This document shows, in pieces, positions 43,185 through 52,267 of a stretch of DNA of 64,000 nucleotides; the stretch's first letter is position 1; each line of letters opens with the position of its first letter. Source of the stretch: Caballeronia calidae (GTDB lineage: Bacteria; Pseudomonadota; Gammaproteobacteria; Burkholderiales; Burkholderiaceae); contig NZ_FCOX02000022.1 in the NCBI RefSeq assembly GCF_900044055.2, positions 1-64,000 of the forward strand, in the 5' to 3' direction. The notes beneath the pieces are model-generated. The model saw only the letters and a program-made list of their open reading frames with translations, was not told where the DNA came from and searched no databases. The position numbers and the translations under genes are program-made.

Positions 43185-43946
43185 TTAGGCGATTCTGAGC
43201 GTCGGGACAGGTCTACGCTCATCAACCGTCCGAATCCGGACATCTCGCTTGCGCACTGTCACGCACCGACGGCGAGGTCGTGCGCACTCAATTAATGTGT
43301 CCGAATTCGGACAGTTTGCCGCGGAAGAGAGGCAGCGCAGCGGACTGGTCTGAGCTCGAATTCCGACTTTGTGACTATGAATTCGAGCCGAGATCCTGCT
43401 CCTCGAAGGTCTCCGAATCCGGACCCCCCGCGTGCGCACTGGTACGCACCGACAGTGAAGTCGTGCCTACTCAACCAACGTTTCCGAATTCGGACAGCTT
43501 GCGTTGGAAAGGCGCAGCGCAGCGGGGCGGGTCCGAGTTCGAAGGGCCACGTTGCAATTCAAGCCGATATCGAGCGCCTCGAAGGGGGTCCGAATTCGGA
43601 CCCCTCGCATGCACACTTGTACGCACCGACGGTGAAGGTCGTGCGAACTCAACCAAAGTGCGCGAATTCGGACAGTTTGCGTTGAAAGCGCGCAGCGCAG
43701 CGGGACGGGTCCGAGCTCGAAGAGCCACGTTGCGATACGAATTCGAACCGAGATCTTGCGCCTCGAAGGTGTCCGAATCCGGTCCCATCGCATGCGCACT
43801 GGTACGCTCCGACGGTGAAGTCGTGCGTACCTGACCAAAGTGTCCGAATTCGGACAGTTTGCGTTGGAAGGGCCCAGCGCAGCCGGGACGGGTCCGAGTT
43901 AGACGACCCACTTTGCGATATGAAACCGAGCCGAGATCGTACGCCT

Positions 43947-43974
43947 CGAGGGTGTCCGAATTCGGACACCCTCG
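43947..43974. promoter_or_regulatory. 28-bp perfect palindrome, strongest copy in the array
   Basis: The left arm CGAGGGTGTCCGAA is followed immediately by its exact reverse complement, so the whole site is symmetric. The other array copies are symmetric over only 12-18 bases. It could be the nucleation site for ParB. Confidence 0.6.
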
Positions 43975-44097
43975 CCCGCTGCAAGCTGTGCGCGTAGAAG
44001 TCTCGCAGCGCGAATGCCGTTGTATGGGCTCGGCACCCGGGCCGGCACGTTGAATTCATGCACCTGAACATGCCAGCTGGTCCCTGTCCTGCGTCCA

Positions 44098-44115
44098 GTG
44101 TCCGAATTCGGACAC
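44098..44115. promoter_or_regulatory. Isolated array palindrome next to parB end
   Basis: An 18-bp perfect palindrome, GTGTCCGAATTCGGACAC, lies outside the regular spacing, 29 bases before the parB terminator. It shares its core with the array and probably binds the same protein. Confidence 0.6.
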
Positions 44116-44143
44116 CGCCCGATATCGGCACACGACCAAGCCA

Positions 44144-44167
44144 TAAAAAAACCCGCCGAAGCGGGTT
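44144..44167 (-). terminator. Intrinsic terminator of the parAB operon
   Basis: On the minus strand, a 7-bp stem (AACCCGC / GCGGGTT, loop TTCG) is followed by seven T, starting a few bases after the parB stop. Confidence 0.9.
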
Positions 44168-44171
44168 GTCG

Positions 44172-45155
44172 TTACGGTGACTCGGACTGAATCGAGAACA
44201 TCTTCCCTATATGTTCTCGCAGTTGATTCTCCTGCTCCTCGGTCATCACGCCCGCCTTGAACTTGAACGTCAATCCCTTGACGTCCTTGGTGATGCTTCC
44301 TGCCTGCACCTTCCCCGCGAAAATCTTCAAAATGCTGCGGCCTCCGGAATCAGTCGCAGACTCGCCGCGACTCGCCTGAGCGCTCAAACTCGCCGCGACT
44401 TTGGTCTGCACGAGATCACCCGACAGAACCAGCGGCCATAATTCTTGAAGGGCCTTGAGTCCCTGTTCCCCTGACTTCTTGAGCGCGTTGGCGATATCCT
44501 GTGCCGACGACGCTCCCAGCACCGACGGATTCAAATCCAGATCTCGTTTCACAAAATCCGGAAGCGCGTCGTAGGCAAGGAACCGATAAAGGTCGCTACG
44601 CGTGATGCCCATCGCTTCCGCGAGACGAGTACGATTCGGAAACTCGGCTTCCGCGCGACGAATAGCAATCGCGATCTCGTAATCGGAGAGATCGTCGCGC
44701 GTGACGTTTTCCATCAACGCCAACGCCGCCATATCCTGATCCGTGCATTCGATCACCACCGCGCGAATCGTCGGCTTATTGATGAGCTTGTGCGCGCGCC
44801 AGCGACGCTCGCCCGCGACGAGTTGAAACGCGTCTCCGATACGGCGAACCGTCACCGCCTGGAGCAATCCCACTTCACCGATCGATCGCGCCAACTCCGA
44901 GAGCTTGCTCTCATTGAATTGGCGACGCGGCTGCCAAGGATTCGGCACAATGTCGTCGACCGAAATTTCGGTCTCGACGCCTCTCGACTCGAGTTCCTGA
45001 ATTCGAAGCTGCGCCGCTGCTAACGCGCTCGTGATCCCCGGCATGGTCTGCGGGCCGCGGCTCGTCTTGTCCTTCTTGTTCTCGCCTTTGAAATCGGCCG
45101 GCTTGGGCAGGTTGGCCGTCTTGGCCATCAGTTGCTCTCTGATGTTATTGCTCAT
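44172..45155 (-). CDS. parB: Partition protein ParB
   Basis: ParB binds centromere sites and works with ParA to segregate the replicon. The 327-residue protein has a basic N-terminal arm, the ParB/Srx nuclease-fold domain with NPWQPRRQF at about 72-80, GLLQAVTVRR and the CTP-site box GERRWRAH near 115-122, followed by a helix-turn-helix near TRLAEAMGITRSDLYRFL. The ATG overlaps the parA stop by 4 bases and has AAGGAGCC upstream. The adjoining palindromes are its likely targets. Confidence 0.93.
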   Translation of the reverse strand: MSNNIREQLMAKTANLPKPADFKGENKKDKTSRGPQTMPGITSALAAAQLRIQELESRGVETEISVDDIVPNPWQPRRQFNESKLSELARSIGEVGLLQAVTVRRIGDAFQLVAGERRWRAHKLINKPTIRAVVIECTDQDMAALALMENVTRDDLSDYEIAIAIRRAEAEFPNRTRLAEAMGITRSDLYRFLAYDALPDFVKRDLDLNPSVLGASSAQDIANALKKSGEQGLKALQELWPLVLSGDLVQTKVAASLSAQASRGESATDSGGRSILKIFAGKVQAGSITKDVKGLTFKFKAGVMTEEQENQLREHIGKMFSIQSESP

Positions 45156-46363
45156 GCCGGCTCCTTCCACGATTTCACGAACATATCATCCAGCCATTTA
45201 GCATATTGCATCATGGGTTGTCGCACTCGTTGAAGCGATTTCGCCGTGGAGTGGGTACTAACGACGTCCAGCGCGGTGGAGAAGGAAAGCGCTCCGCCAC
45301 TCATCACCGAACTCGACGGAATCTCGAACGGATCGAGCCATCGCCCATAAGCGCTCTGCGCCCATTGACGCACGACCGGCGCCGAGGACGTCTTCCCATA
45401 ATCCACCTTCGACAGCAAGATGGAGATGAAGTCGTATACCTTGTCCTCCTCGTACGGGAGGAAATCTTCTGCCACATCCGAAAACAGCCGCCAGAACGCC
45501 AACGAACTAATGAAATCGAGATTCTCAGGAATCATCGGCATGACCAATGCGTCGGCGGCAAGGAGCGCGTTGAGATTCATATAGGACAGCGACGGCGACG
45601 TATCGATCAAGATGTAGTCGTATTGCGAACGCAGCGGTTCGAGTCCTTCGCGCAAGACAGCCCAGAACCGATATCCCTGAATTGTCTTCTGGCGAGCGGG
45701 CAACAAGAACTCCGCTCCATATAAGAATGTGTGACCAGGGATGATGTCGAGTCCGTCCCAGTACGTAGACTGCACGCTCGCACCCAAGCCACCTTCCACG
45801 TTCTGGTCGTAGATATACGGCAGCACCGTGTCGTCGCCGGAAATTTCCTTCTCCGCATAGAGGCCGCACAGCTCCGACGCCGAGGCCTGCGGATCGAGAT
45901 CGATGAGTAGCACCTTGCGGCCGAGCAGGGTCAGTGCTTGCGCAAGGCAAACGGTCGTCGTGGTCTTCGCCGACCCACCTTTCAACTGAGCGGTCGTCAA
46001 CACCTTGCCCCGGAACGTGCTCTCCCCGTCGTCCAATCGCGTCTGATAAATATCCGACGCCATCTTCACCCACATCCGAACCTCAGGCAGAGTAAACGTC
46101 CGGCTGCGACCGCTGCCGTTCAGCGTACCGGCCGGCAGACCTCCTTCGCCCTTGGTCACCAAATACTGGATTTGCTGCCGCGTCAGATTGCACATCTCGG
46201 CCAGTTCGCTGATCGTATAAAACGGCGCGAGCTTGCGCGGGCGAGGAGCAAGGATCTGCTCCCGGAGGTTATCCGAAAAGGGTTCGAGGTTATCCGCAAA
46301 CTCCGCCACTTCGCGAAGCGTAACCTTCCGGTCTTCCATAGGTAGGGTGCCTACGTTTGCCAT
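45152..46363 (-). CDS. parA: Partition ATPase ParA, type Ia-like with N-terminal HTH
   Basis: A 403-residue ParA. An N-terminal helix-turn-helix region at about 50-70 (TISELAEMCNLTRQQIQYLV) marks plasmid type Ia forms that also repress their own promoter. The deviant Walker A is LKGGSAKTTTT at 127-137, followed by VLLIDLDPQASAS and YILIDTSPSLS. The start MANVGTLPMEDRK follows AAGGAGAAAGCG. It is the first gene of parAB and is divergent from rep, with the origin between them. This architecture is found in secondary chromosomes and megaplasmids of Burkholderia. Confidence 0.94.
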   Translation of the reverse strand: MANVGTLPMEDRKVTLREVAEFADNLEPFSDNLREQILAPRPRKLAPFYTISELAEMCNLTRQQIQYLVTKGEGGLPAGTLNGSGRSRTFTLPEVRMWVKMASDIYQTRLDDGESTFRGKVLTTAQLKGGSAKTTTTVCLAQALTLLGRKVLLIDLDPQASASELCGLYAEKEISGDDTVLPYIYDQNVEGGLGASVQSTYWDGLDIIPGHTFLYGAEFLLPARQKTIQGYRFWAVLREGLEPLRSQYDYILIDTSPSLSYMNLNALLAADALVMPMIPENLDFISSLAFWRLFSDVAEDFLPYEEDKVYDFISILLSKVDYGKTSSAPVVRQWAQSAYGRWLDPFEIPSSSVMSGGALSFSTALDVVSTHSTAKSLQRVRQPMMQYAKWLDDMFVKSWKEPA

Positions 46364-46994
46364 TCTGCGCTTTCTCCTTGTATTGACGCTGAAGCGCAGA
46401 ATACACGAATACGCGTAAACAAGGCTACATTGCGCGGACATTTAACCATCCGATAGACGGCAAGCGCTCATTTCCTTGATTTTGAAGCGTTTTTTCGCCC
46501 GTTCAAAATGCAGTTCTGTAGTTTTCTCGATCTTTCCTTCGCCATTCGCCTGCATTGATAAGCGATGAATCGTCTACGCACAAAAACCGCCCCGAGGGTG
46601 GTTTTTGTGCAAGACGATTTCTTCTTGAATTTCAGGCACTTAACGAGATTTCATAAAGCCTTTTCCCGTAAACTTCGACTTCAGTTCGTTTTGTTTTTTG
46701 TAAACCTAGACCCACCCACCAACAAACAGGCTGCCCATTTTTCCTTCGAAATCAAGCACTGACCCTGTGGATAGGGACGCTTTTTGTGAAGAGCAGGGCG
46801 GTTTTTGTGCGCGACCGGGTGCAAATTGGGCAGCAGAGGGCGGAAATTGTGGCGACCGGGGTGGAAATTGTGATCGCCCGCCGCGAGTGGGACGGTTTTT
46901 GTGCGGATAAGCTGTCGAGGAGGCGGGGTGGTTTTTGTGTTGACACCCCTTGTTCGCCTGATAGAGTGCCGGGGATCGAAGCCGAATCGGACGC
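46364..46994. other. Probable replication origin
   Basis: A 631-base region between divergent parA and rep. Its left part is AT-rich, suitable for unwinding; its right part carries the iterons and two near-consensus DnaA boxes, TGTGGATAG at 46766-46774 and TGCGGATAA at 46902-46910, each one base from TGTGGATAA. The layout of AT-rich DNA, DnaA boxes and iterons next to the initiator gene is that of theta-replicating replicons. Confidence 0.75.
46578..46940. repeat. Iterons GGYGGTTTTTGTGC and variants
   Basis: Copies with the GGTTTTTGTG core lie at 46597-46610, 46797-46810, 46891-46904 and 46927-46940, with a shortened one at 46777-46788 and an inverted one at 46578-46591. Related GGAAATTGTG versions lie near 46839 and 46859, and a weak one near 46818. 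Spacings of about 21 bases in the middle suggest binding on one DNA face. The first two copies face each other and could form an 11-bp hairpin. They are likely sites for the adjacent Rep protein. Confidence 0.75.
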
Positions 46995-48401
46995 ATGGAA
47001 AACCCAGATTTCACTGTCACCCCGCAGCAGTTGGCGCTGGACATTTACGAAGATATGTCCGGACAGGGCTCGGCCATCTGCGAATCGACGAGGGACATCG
47101 GGTTCCTGCGCAACAACATCTTCACGCGCGTCGGTGGGCTTGGTATCGCCGCGCGACGCGTGCTCGATGCGGCGTACTTCATCGTCGCGACGAAGGCGCC
47201 CGAGGAACTGATAGACGACAAGGTCTACACGTTCACGGCCGACATTAACTACTTCAAGTGGCTGATGCGCTACGACAGCCGCAACCACAGTCACCTCATC
47301 GCGCAGATGAGAGCCGCGGCGCGGGCGCGCGTCGAAATCATGACCGCGCCCTCGATCGAGGAACTGACCGAGAAAGACTCGTGGGGCACGATCAGCCTGC
47401 TCGGCGACTGCTACATCGAGCGCAATGTCGTTTGCATTTTGCTCGCCGGACGCGTGATCAAGTACCTGATCAGCCCTTACAAGGCACACTGGTTGAGTCT
47501 GCGCGCATCGACGGCTTTTTCGCTTTCCCTCGCCCGGGCCATTTACGACCGCCTTATTCCTTGCCAAGGCCACGGCGTGACGGAGTGGTTTCCGTATGAA
47601 GACGTGCTGGAATGGCCGGGCAAGGTCGGCGAGTCGCGCAAGGAAGTGAAGGAGTTCAAGAAGCGCTTTCTCGAGCCCGCGATCGACCAGCTCAACGAAG
47701 TCTCGGACTTCGACGTCAGTTGGGAGCCCAATGCCGAGCGCGTCGCGCCGGAGAAACTGAAGATCCGCTTTCGTTTCACGAAGAAGCAGGGCGCCGATGC
47801 CGCGCGCGCCGGCATTCAGGATTCGATGTATCTCATGTTGCACAACGAGTTCGCCTTCGATACGCCCGACTTCGAGCGCCTCGCCAAGCGCCGCGACATC
47901 TGGACGGACGAGCGGCTCGAGCAGGCGATCGAATACACGCGCTTCAAGCTCAACGAAGGCAAGGTGACGGTCAGTCCGCGCGGCTATCTGTTCAAGGCCC
48001 TCGAGGGCAATTACCGGATCGGCGAAGCGGACCGGAAGATGGCGTCCATCAAGGCGAAGCAACTCGAGGACGACAAGAAGGAGCGTCGTTCACGGGATAA
48101 CGCGCAGGCGCATCTCGAGGCCAGCATCCAGGCTCAGAACGATACGGCGAAAGCCAAGATGAGCGAAGAAATCCGCGCGGGCCGCGAATACTTCGAATCC
48201 GTCGACGCGCCAGCACGCAAGGATCTGTGCCACTCGTTCGTGAGCCAGCTGATTCCGCAGCGGCTCATCGAGAAGCAGGGGCTTTCACGCGAAAGCCTGA
48301 ACGCGGATAACATCCTGACGGTCAATCGCGTGGTCGCCGACGCGTTCTGTTCTCACGTCTACGTAAAGATGAAAAAGGCGCGCGCAGGCAGCCCGCTCTG
48401 A
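46995..48401 (+). CDS. Replication initiator protein (RepB/Rep_3 superfamily-like)
   Basis: A 468-residue initiator expected to bind the upstream iterons through winged-helix domains. The N-terminal region (LRNNIFTRVGGLGIAARRVL, VYTFTADINYFKWLMRYDSR) and the middle domain (KAHWLSLRASTAFSLSLARA, KEVKEFKKRFLEPAIDQLNE) fit initiators of Burkholderia secondary replicons. A charged helical tail near residues 350-410 (MASIKAKQLEDDKKERRSRD) may form a coiled coil. Assignment rests on these segments plus its place next to iterons and parAB. Confidence 0.87.
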   Translation: MENPDFTVTPQQLALDIYEDMSGQGSAICESTRDIGFLRNNIFTRVGGLGIAARRVLDAAYFIVATKAPEELIDDKVYTFTADINYFKWLMRYDSRNHSHLIAQMRAAARARVEIMTAPSIEELTEKDSWGTISLLGDCYIERNVVCILLAGRVIKYLISPYKAHWLSLRASTAFSLSLARAIYDRLIPCQGHGVTEWFPYEDVLEWPGKVGESRKEVKEFKKRFLEPAIDQLNEVSDFDVSWEPNAERVAPEKLKIRFRFTKKQGADAARAGIQDSMYLMLHNEFAFDTPDFERLAKRRDIWTDERLEQAIEYTRFKLNEGKVTVSPRGYLFKALEGNYRIGEADRKMASIKAKQLEDDKKERRSRDNAQAHLEASIQAQNDTAKAKMSEEIRAGREYFESVDAPARKDLCHSFVSQLIPQRLIEKQGLSRESLNADNILTVNRVVADAFCSHVYVKMKKARAGSPL

Positions 48402-48450
48402 TCTTCGACGAACGAGACGAATTCGTTCGGAATCCTGCTCTCTCCTTCAT

Positions 48451-49722
48451 TCATCTCGATCGCGCGACCGCATTCAACGGCTTCTGACAGCCCGCGAGCA
48501 ACGCGCCCGTCGCCAGCACCAGCGCGGAATAGACGAGACCACGCGTCAGCCCCGCGCTGTCCGATACCCGTCCGATCACCACCGGGCCGACGATCTGCCC
48601 GAACGCGAACACGATCGTGAAGGCGTTGATGCCGCCCGGCCACTGATTTGCCGGCAGATTGTGCCGCACGAAGGCCGTCGTCGAGGCCACCGCGGAGAGG
48701 AATGTCGCGCCGAACAGCGTGCCCGAAACGAATGCCGCGAGCGGATGCGCGATCATCGCGGGGATGACGGTCGCGGCCGCGAGCAGGGCGTTGAGGATCG
48801 CGAGCGCCTGTCCGCCGCGCATGCGATCGAGAAGCCCTGACCACATCCGCGCCGATACGACCGTCGCCACGCCAAGCAGGATATAGAAGCCGCTCACCAC
48901 GGACGCGCTCATGCCCGCGTTGCGCAGCAGCGCGACGATGAAAGTCATGTAGCCGATATAGCCGATGCCGAAGCAGCCATACCCGGCGAGCGCGAGCGCG
49001 AAGCGGCGCCGTCGCAGCGGGCCGATAGACGCGCGCGCGCCGTGACGCGTCGAGGAAAGCGGCTGCGCCGTTTCGATCCGCCGCGCGGCCCACACGGCGA
49101 TGCCCGAAAACGCGGCGCAGGCCGCGGCGAGCGCGAACCACGCGAAGCGCCATCCGTGCGCGACGGGCAGCACCGCGAGCGGAACGAGTATCGATGAAAT
49201 CACGATGCCCCAGCCGGTGCCGCCGTAATAGAGGCCGATCACGAGCCCCGCATCGCGCACCGACAGCGACGCGAGCCGCGCCGCAAGCACACCGCCGCTC
49301 ACGAAGATGAGCGCGCTGCCGATGCCCGTCACGACGCGCAGCACGAGCAGGGCGTCGGTATCGGTCGTCGTGCCGCTCGCGGCCATCAACAGCGCCGTCA
49401 GCACGCAGCCCGCGACGAACAGCGAGCGCGCGGCGAAGCGCATCGACAAGCGGGAGAAGGCGAGCGCGCCGAGCAGATAGCCGAACGCGTTCGCCGTGTT
49501 CATCGCGCCGGCCTGCGCGAAGTTCCAGGCGAGATCGAGCCGCATCGGCGGAAGGAGCAGCGCGTAAGAGAAGCGCGCGAGCCCGAGCGCGATGGCGCTG
49601 CCGAGCGACAACGCCACTGCGAACAGGAGCGCCTGCCTGCGATCGGTTTCGTGGACGCTCGCGCTGAACGAAGCGGGGCGGGTTTCGCAAAGGTCTCCAT
49701 CTGCATCGTTACGCTCTATCAC
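48451..49722 (-). CDS. MFS transporter, YbfB/YjiJ family
   Basis: A 423-residue membrane protein with twelve hydrophobic helices. The opening LFAVALSLGSAIALGLARFS and YALLLPPMRLDLAWNFAQAG match the YbfB/YjiJ branch of the major facilitator superfamily, as do GTGWGIVISSILVPL and PANQWPGGINAFTIVFAFGQ. The substrate is unknown. It converges on rep with a 49-base gap and is divergent from the small lipoprotein gene. Confidence 0.87.
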   Translation of the reverse strand: MIERNDADGDLCETRPASFSASVHETDRRQALLFAVALSLGSAIALGLARFSYALLLPPMRLDLAWNFAQAGAMNTANAFGYLLGALAFSRLSMRFAARSLFVAGCVLTALLMAASGTTTDTDALLVLRVVTGIGSALIFVSGGVLAARLASLSVRDAGLVIGLYYGGTGWGIVISSILVPLAVLPVAHGWRFAWFALAAACAAFSGIAVWAARRIETAQPLSSTRHGARASIGPLRRRRFALALAGYGCFGIGYIGYMTFIVALLRNAGMSASVVSGFYILLGVATVVSARMWSGLLDRMRGGQALAILNALLAAATVIPAMIAHPLAAFVSGTLFGATFLSAVASTTAFVRHNLPANQWPGGINAFTIVFAFGQIVGPVVIGRVSDSAGLTRGLVYSALVLATGALLAGCQKPLNAVARSR

Positions 49723-49850
49723 GCTCTTGTCGTCCTTTTTATCGTCGTTTGCCGGCTTATGTTATCGCGGACCGGTCACATTGCTTACACAAGCCGTGGC
49801 TAAGCTTCGCAGCGCTGCGTCGATCCGCACCACTGAAGCCGGAGATCCCG

Positions 49851-50129
49851 ATGTCGACTGTTCCAGGCCGCCACGTCATCGTGGCGCGATTCATCCTTTG
49901 CGCCTGCGCAATCGTTTGCGCTTGCGGCAAGCCGGACGTCGACGCGTCATCATCGGTCGCCGCGGCGCGCATCGAGCCGTCCGCGCTACCCGCAACAAGC
50001 GCAACGAGCGAGCTCCAGGACTGGGCGAAGCAAGCCACAGGCGGCCCATCCGATCAGACCGCGCGGCGCGCCATGGTGCGCGCCGCGTCGGAGCCGCTTG
50101 CGACACCGGTGATTCACACGGTGGACTGA
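49851..50129 (+). CDS. Small lipoprotein, 92 aa
   Basis: A short lipoprotein: the hydrophobic segment IVARFILCACAIVCAC is followed by GKPD, giving a plausible lipobox at VCAC-GK. The mature part is Ala/Ser-rich with no motif and ends TPVIHTVD. GGAG lies 6-9 bases before the ATG. It is 29 bases upstream of the phospholipase C gene and may be a secretion or folding partner, but no family is recognised. Confidence 0.65.
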   Translation: MSTVPGRHVIVARFILCACAIVCACGKPDVDASSSVAAARIEPSALPATSATSELQDWAKQATGGPSDQTARRAMVRAASEPLATPVIHTVD

Positions 50130-50158
50130 CCCTTCCCACTCACTTCCCCGCGAAACGC

Positions 50159-52267
50159 ATGAAAAACAAGAACCGTCGTGACTTTCTGCGCGCGGCCGTC
50201 GAGGCCGCAGGCGCGACCGCCGCGCTCAACGTGATGCCGCTCGGCATTCGCCAGGCGCTCGCGATTCCGGCGAACAGCCGTCATGGAACGATCGAGGATA
50301 TCGAGCATATCGTCGTGCTCATGCAGGAGAATCGCTCGTTCGATCATTACTTCGGCACCTTGCGCGGCGTGCGCGGCTTCGGCGACAAGAGCGCCGTGAC
50401 GCTTCCCAGCGGCAAGCCCGTCTTCAATCAGCCGATCGCCGCAGGCTCGGGCGAAGTGCTGCCGTTCCATCCGGGCGCGTCGAATCTCGGCCTGCAGTTT
50501 CTGCAAGACCTGCCACACGGCTGGAAGGACGGGCAGGGCGCGTTCCACGGCGGCCTGTACGACCAGTGGGTGCCGTTCAAGAGCACGACGACGATGGCGT
50601 ACCTGCAACGCGACGACATCCCGTTCCACTATCGGCTCGCCGACGCCTTCACGATCTGCGATGCGTACCACTGCTCGACCAACACATCGACCGATCCGAA
50701 CCGCTACTACATGTGGACCGGCTACGTCGGCAACGACGGCACCGGCGGCGGGCCGGTCGTCGACAACGCGGAGGCCGGCTACGGCTGGTCGACGTTCCCC
50801 GAGGTGCTGGAGCGCGCCGGCATCTCCTGGAAGATCTATCAGGACATCGGCAAAGGGCTCGACTCGAAGAACGCGTGGGGCTGGACCGACGACGCCTACA
50901 TCGGCAATTACGGCGACAACTCGCTGCTCTACTTCAGGCAGTATCAGAATGCGCAGCCCGGCAGTCCGCTCTATGAAAAAGCGCGGCGCGGCACGAACGC
51001 CGCGGCCGGCGACGACTACTTCGCGATCCTCGAGCGTGATGTCGCGAGCGGCACGCTGCCGCAAGTCTCGTGGATCGTCGCGCCCGAAGCGTTCTCCGAG
51101 CATCCGAACTGGCCTGCGAACTACGGCGCCTGGTATATCGATCAGGTGCTGCAAGTGCTGACATCGAATCCGGATGTCTGGAGCAAGACCGCGCTCATCA
51201 TCAACTACGACGAGAACGACGGCTTCTTCGACCACCTCGTTCCGCCGTTCCCGCCGACCTCGGACGCGAACGGGCTCTCGACCGTCGATACGCGCGCGGA
51301 AATCTATCCGGGCAGCGCGGACTACGCGAGCGGCCCCTATGGTCTCGGTGCGCGTGTGCCGATGCTCGTCGTGTCGCCGTGGTCGAGAGGCGGCTGGGTG
51401 TGCTCCGAGACCTTCGACCATACGTCGGTGATCCGCTTCATCCAGAAGCGTTTCGGCCGCGCGCACGGTCTCGACGAGCCGAACATCTCGCCGTGGCGCC
51501 GCGCGATCTGCGGCGACCTGACGTCGGCATTCGATTTCCGCAATCCGAACAGTACGATGCCCACGCTGCCGGGCACGAGCGCGTATGTTCCGGCCGACAA
51601 GCTGCGTCATCAGGACTACGTGCCCGTGCCGCCCGCCACGCCGACGATGCCGAAGCAGGAGCCCGGCGTGCGTGCCGCGCGCGCGTTGCCTTACGAGCTT
51701 TTCGTGCGAGCGCGGGCGGATGCGTCGAAGGACGCCGTCGCGTTCGATTTCGTCAATACCGGCAGCGCGGGCGCCGTCTTTCTGCTCTACCGCAATGCGA
51801 GCACCGACGCGCCGCGCACGTACACCGTCGAGGCCCGCAAGCGTCTCGCGGATCGCGTCGCGGCGAATGCGGACGGCAGCTTCGATTTCGTTGTGCATGG
51901 CCCGAACGGCTTCCTTCGGCGGATCGCAGGCAAGACCGGCGCGCACGGCGGGTGGTCGCGCGAGCAGGCGGCGCCGGAAGTCGCGGAAGGCTATGACGTC
52001 GCGAACGGCAATCTGCAATTGAGGCTCGCGAATCGCGGAACGGCCGCCTGCACGTTCCGCATGACCAATGCCTACGATCCGTCGAAGACCATCAGCCGGC
52101 GCGTGCGCGGCGGCGACACCGCGCAGGTCTATCTCGATCTTCGCGACGCGCACGGCTGGTACGACGTCGAAATCAAGGTCGACACGGATCGCGCGTTCTT
52201 GCGACGCCTCGCGGGCCACGTCGAAACCGGACGCGACAGCATGAGCGATCCCGCGCTCGGCGAATAA
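50159..52267 (+). CDS. plcN: Phosphocholine-type phospholipase C, Tat-exported
   Basis: A 702-residue phospholipase C of the phosphoesterase family that hydrolyses phosphatidylcholine, yielding diacylglycerol and phosphocholine. The Tat signal NRRDFLRAAVEAAG is at residues 5-18. Catalytic-domain motifs are HIVVLMQENRSFDHYFGTLR, NTSTDPNRYYMWTGY, WKIYQD and NYDENDGFFDHLVPP. Two C-terminal DUF756-like domains start near residue 510 (YELFVRARAD and later NLQLRLANRGTAACTFRM). No strong ribosome binding site is seen; translation may be coupled to the lipoprotein gene. Haemolytic and non-haemolytic types cannot be separated by eye. Confidence 0.9.
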   Translation: MKNKNRRDFLRAAVEAAGATAALNVMPLGIRQALAIPANSRHGTIEDIEHIVVLMQENRSFDHYFGTLRGVRGFGDKSAVTLPSGKPVFNQPIAAGSGEVLPFHPGASNLGLQFLQDLPHGWKDGQGAFHGGLYDQWVPFKSTTTMAYLQRDDIPFHYRLADAFTICDAYHCSTNTSTDPNRYYMWTGYVGNDGTGGGPVVDNAEAGYGWSTFPEVLERAGISWKIYQDIGKGLDSKNAWGWTDDAYIGNYGDNSLLYFRQYQNAQPGSPLYEKARRGTNAAAGDDYFAILERDVASGTLPQVSWIVAPEAFSEHPNWPANYGAWYIDQVLQVLTSNPDVWSKTALIINYDENDGFFDHLVPPFPPTSDANGLSTVDTRAEIYPGSADYASGPYGLGARVPMLVVSPWSRGGWVCSETFDHTSVIRFIQKRFGRAHGLDEPNISPWRRAICGDLTSAFDFRNPNSTMPTLPGTSAYVPADKLRHQDYVPVPPATPTMPKQEPGVRAARALPYELFVRARADASKDAVAFDFVNTGSAGAVFLLYRNASTDAPRTYTVEARKRLADRVAANADGSFDFVVHGPNGFLRRIAGKTGAHGGWSREQAAPEVAEGYDVANGNLQLRLANRGTAACTFRMTNAYDPSKTISRRVRGGDTAQVYLDLRDAHGWYDVEIKVDTDRAFLRRLAGHVETGRDSMSDPALGE

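Larger units (their letters stand above)
43228..44115. repeat. Tandem array with ten paired palindromes plus one outlier, candidate centromere
   Basis: The core GTCCGAATTCGGAC, or a close variant such as GTCCGAATCCGGAC, occurs at 43228, 43299, 43411, 43482, 43588, 43660, 43771, 43842 and 43954, with an outlying site at about 44100. A unit of about 183 bases (177 once) repeats a little over four times. Within each unit the two palindromes are about 71 bases apart and the flanking sequence is also repeated. Copies at 43660 and 43771 are degenerate. It lies directly downstream of parB. Iterated palindromes next to parAB are typical of ParB-binding centromeres, though this sequence differs from the parS sites I know. 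Confidence 0.75.

Noticed and set aside
43280..43834. A 184-residue coding gene through the palindrome array
   Set aside because: Openness follows from the 183-base period; several frames on both strands are open at once and none has a ribosome binding site or known domain.
43228..44115. CRISPR array
   Set aside because: The spaced palindromes sit within larger repeated units, the intervening sequence is itself repeated rather than unique, spacing alternates 71 and about 112 bases, and no cas genes are near.
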